Shown piece by piece: positions 62,401-64,000 of a stretch of 64,000 nt of DNA. Origin of the DNA: Atopsyche davidsoni (taxonomy: Eukaryota > Arthropoda > Insecta > Trichoptera > Hydrobiosidae); the NCBI GenBank assembly GCA_022113835.1, contig JAILWY010000012.1:5580001-5644000 (forward strand), written 5' to 3'. A program made the position numbers and the translations under genes. Positions within the stretch are counted from its first letter, which is position 1; the number at the start of each line of letters is the position of its first letter. The notes beneath the pieces were generated by a model, which had not been told where the DNA came from, did no database searches, and saw only the letters and a list, made by a program, of their open reading frames with translations.

Positions 62401-64000
62401 TTATTAGAATTTTTGATATAAAATAAATTACATATTGATTAAAATAAACTCCCAATCTCCATTAGACCGGTGCGAATTGCTCAATAGTAATTAAGTGGGT
62501 TTTATCGCGGCTCGAGATTGCACGTGCTCAAACAGGCGAGCGCGAAATTTGATAATATACTTATCAGGGGTCTCCCGCGTTACCGCGACCGCCCTTATCG
62601 GAGTTGCGCAAGCCGAGGGGGAAAGGCGCTCTCGCGGAAAGACACGTGCTCCGGCTCCGGGATGGGTGTTGTTTTCCCGCAGCGCGTCACGTCTCGTGAC
62701 GTCGCGAGGCTCTGTTCTGCGGGGACACGAGCAGAGGGGAAGAGACGGCCGCCGAGGCGCGACACGCGGAAGCCACGCGGAAGCCACGCGGAGACGAGAG
62801 GGAAATAACACAAAAGAAAACAGTGGGCGGGCGGCAGGGCGCTTATTAGCATCTTTGTGCTATTATCTGGCACGTTGTAAAAAAATACTTTATTGTTTTT
62901 AAATCTCATATATCAATTTAACTTTTAATTTGAATTCTTTTTTGTTGTTTCTGTTGTACTTGATTTTTTTGTCGTCATTCGTTACCGAATGTTAATATTT
63001 CCGCTGACTAATTTGTCACGTAAAATTTACTTTTGCTGCTTTAATTTATTCGCATACTCTAGTTGTATTCTTTTGTTTTTTTGTACCTAATGTGCTTACT
63101 TTGTATGAAAAAAAAGACATTTCGACTTTGTAAACAAAATAACACGCGCCTTCTGGCACCATCGAGTGTTTTCGATGATAACGATATTGTTGTGATAAAA
63201 AAACTTAAAAACATCTGACAGTGTAATTCCGCGCATTGAAAATGTCGCGTAAATTTACCTCGCTATTTCGTCATAATATTTGCATAAAAAAACATTTGTG
63301 CAAATTCATCGCATTTTTTTTATTTCTCGAATCGTTTGCGTTCTCGATCACTCCGTTCACAATGTCACCGAGAATTATTGGCATAGGAACTGCAATCATC
63401 AGTTCTGGAGGCGTTTGGACTGCCGTGATTTTGCGTTTTCCTTTTAGACTATCTAGAACTAATATTTTTAATAAAATACTTTTGTGATTTTTCCTCATGT
63501 TTAATTTTATCGGTGACCGGTTTCGCCAACCTTTCACTTTGTCATTATAAAACCGCAAAAGTACTTTGTTTAAAACATAAAAATGGAATTAAACCATTGA
63601 AAAAAATATTGAATACTATCGATTCCCGACAGGAAAATTATTTTGTTAAATTTAAGCTATACCAAGTGCGAAAACCGAAAGTCACCCCGATGAGAAAGTA
63701 ATCGAATACAATCAGGTGTTATTTTTTCGTGATAAGAAAGGACGAATTATTAGTATTTTCGATGAGTTGGCATTGACGGCACCGCAACTCGCTCGTGTGA
63801 GTGCGACCGCCACGGACGGCACACCTACGCACACTCGCTCACTCTCGGCGGTCACCTTAGCGGGAATTATAATATCACGAATATTTTGATAGCGTACACG
63901 TACACAAACAGTGATAATCGTCGCTGCTTCGCGTGAAAATCGCACAGCAGGGTGTGAGTACTTAGAAGTGGTTTTTTTGTTGTGTGAGAATTTATGCAAA

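Larger units (their letters stand above)
50531..64000 (+). other. tribbles intron 2 (continues past the window)
   Basis: At least 13.4 kb without any recognisable kinase C-lobe exon on either strand. It is CpG-rich with low-complexity blocks, becoming AT-rich again for parts of 62.9-63.7 kb. Two overlapping frames of about 83 and 95 codons at 63,236-63,558 have no recognisable product. A GC-rich block at about 63,760-63,860 could be an internal promoter or enhancer. No other gene is supported. Confidence 0.5.

Noticed and set aside
63236..63558. Overlapping frames of 83 (+) and 95 (-) codons near the right end
   Set aside because: Neither resembles a known protein or has supporting splice or poly(A) signals; left inside the intron description.

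Overview
This is a eukaryotic genomic window, most likely from an insect and probably a lepidopteran (moth or butterfly). The support is intron-containing genes, a TFIIB of 315 codons (the size I recall for insect TFIIB), a tribbles gene, two non-autonomous Helitrons with ends of the kind common in Lepidoptera, and a short TTAGG-type (insect telomere-like) array inside a small transposon. No bacterial-style gene organisation is present. Nearly all lines of long open frame in the GC-rich right third look like composition artefacts, not genes.

Layout. 1-15.5 kb: AT-rich, gene-poor DNA with a few inverted repeats and no convincing gene. 15,540-15,897 (-): one well-bounded internal exon of a secreted or membrane protein with a segment resembling the start of a galactose-binding (SUEL-type) lectin domain. 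16,993-18,651 (+): two phase-compatible exons and a poly(A) signal, the 3' end of an unrecognised small gene, with a hAT-type MITE in the intron between them. 18.6-25.5 kb: gene-free, with two GC-rich islets. 25,488-27,691: a decayed 2.2-kb DNA transposon with intact terminal inverted repeats, followed by a (TA)n(TG)n microsatellite. 28,184-28,377 (-): a probable first coding exon with one membrane segment and a GC-rich promoter-like region upstream; an E-box cluster lies at 30.3 kb. 30.6-34.5 kb: a mobile-element nursery (an 8-bp-TSD MITE, a Helitron, a cluster of TGACGTCA palindromes, a tRNA-Thr-derived pseudogene).

37,204-40,812 (-): a complete five-exon gene for general transcription factor IIB, with a Helitron in its third intron that carries a shredded Rep/helicase N-terminal remnant. 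40.8-43.4 kb: intergenic, with a TA microsatellite, two tandem perfect hairpins and a diverged direct repeat. From about 43.4 kb the DNA changes abruptly to GC- and CpG-rich. 44,117-50,530 (+): the first two coding exons of the pseudokinase tribbles, head-to-head with TFIIB. The remaining tribbles exon or exons are not in the window, so its second intron is at least 13.4 kb and fills the rest of the sequence.

The two identified genes act in unrelated processes: TFIIB in RNA polymerase II initiation, tribbles as a pseudokinase adaptor for ubiquitin-dependent turnover. I did not find a previously undescribed multi-gene system. The most interesting items are the composition boundary between TFIIB and tribbles, the unrecognised nested (+) exons at 17-18.6 kb, and the transposons with readable target-site duplications.
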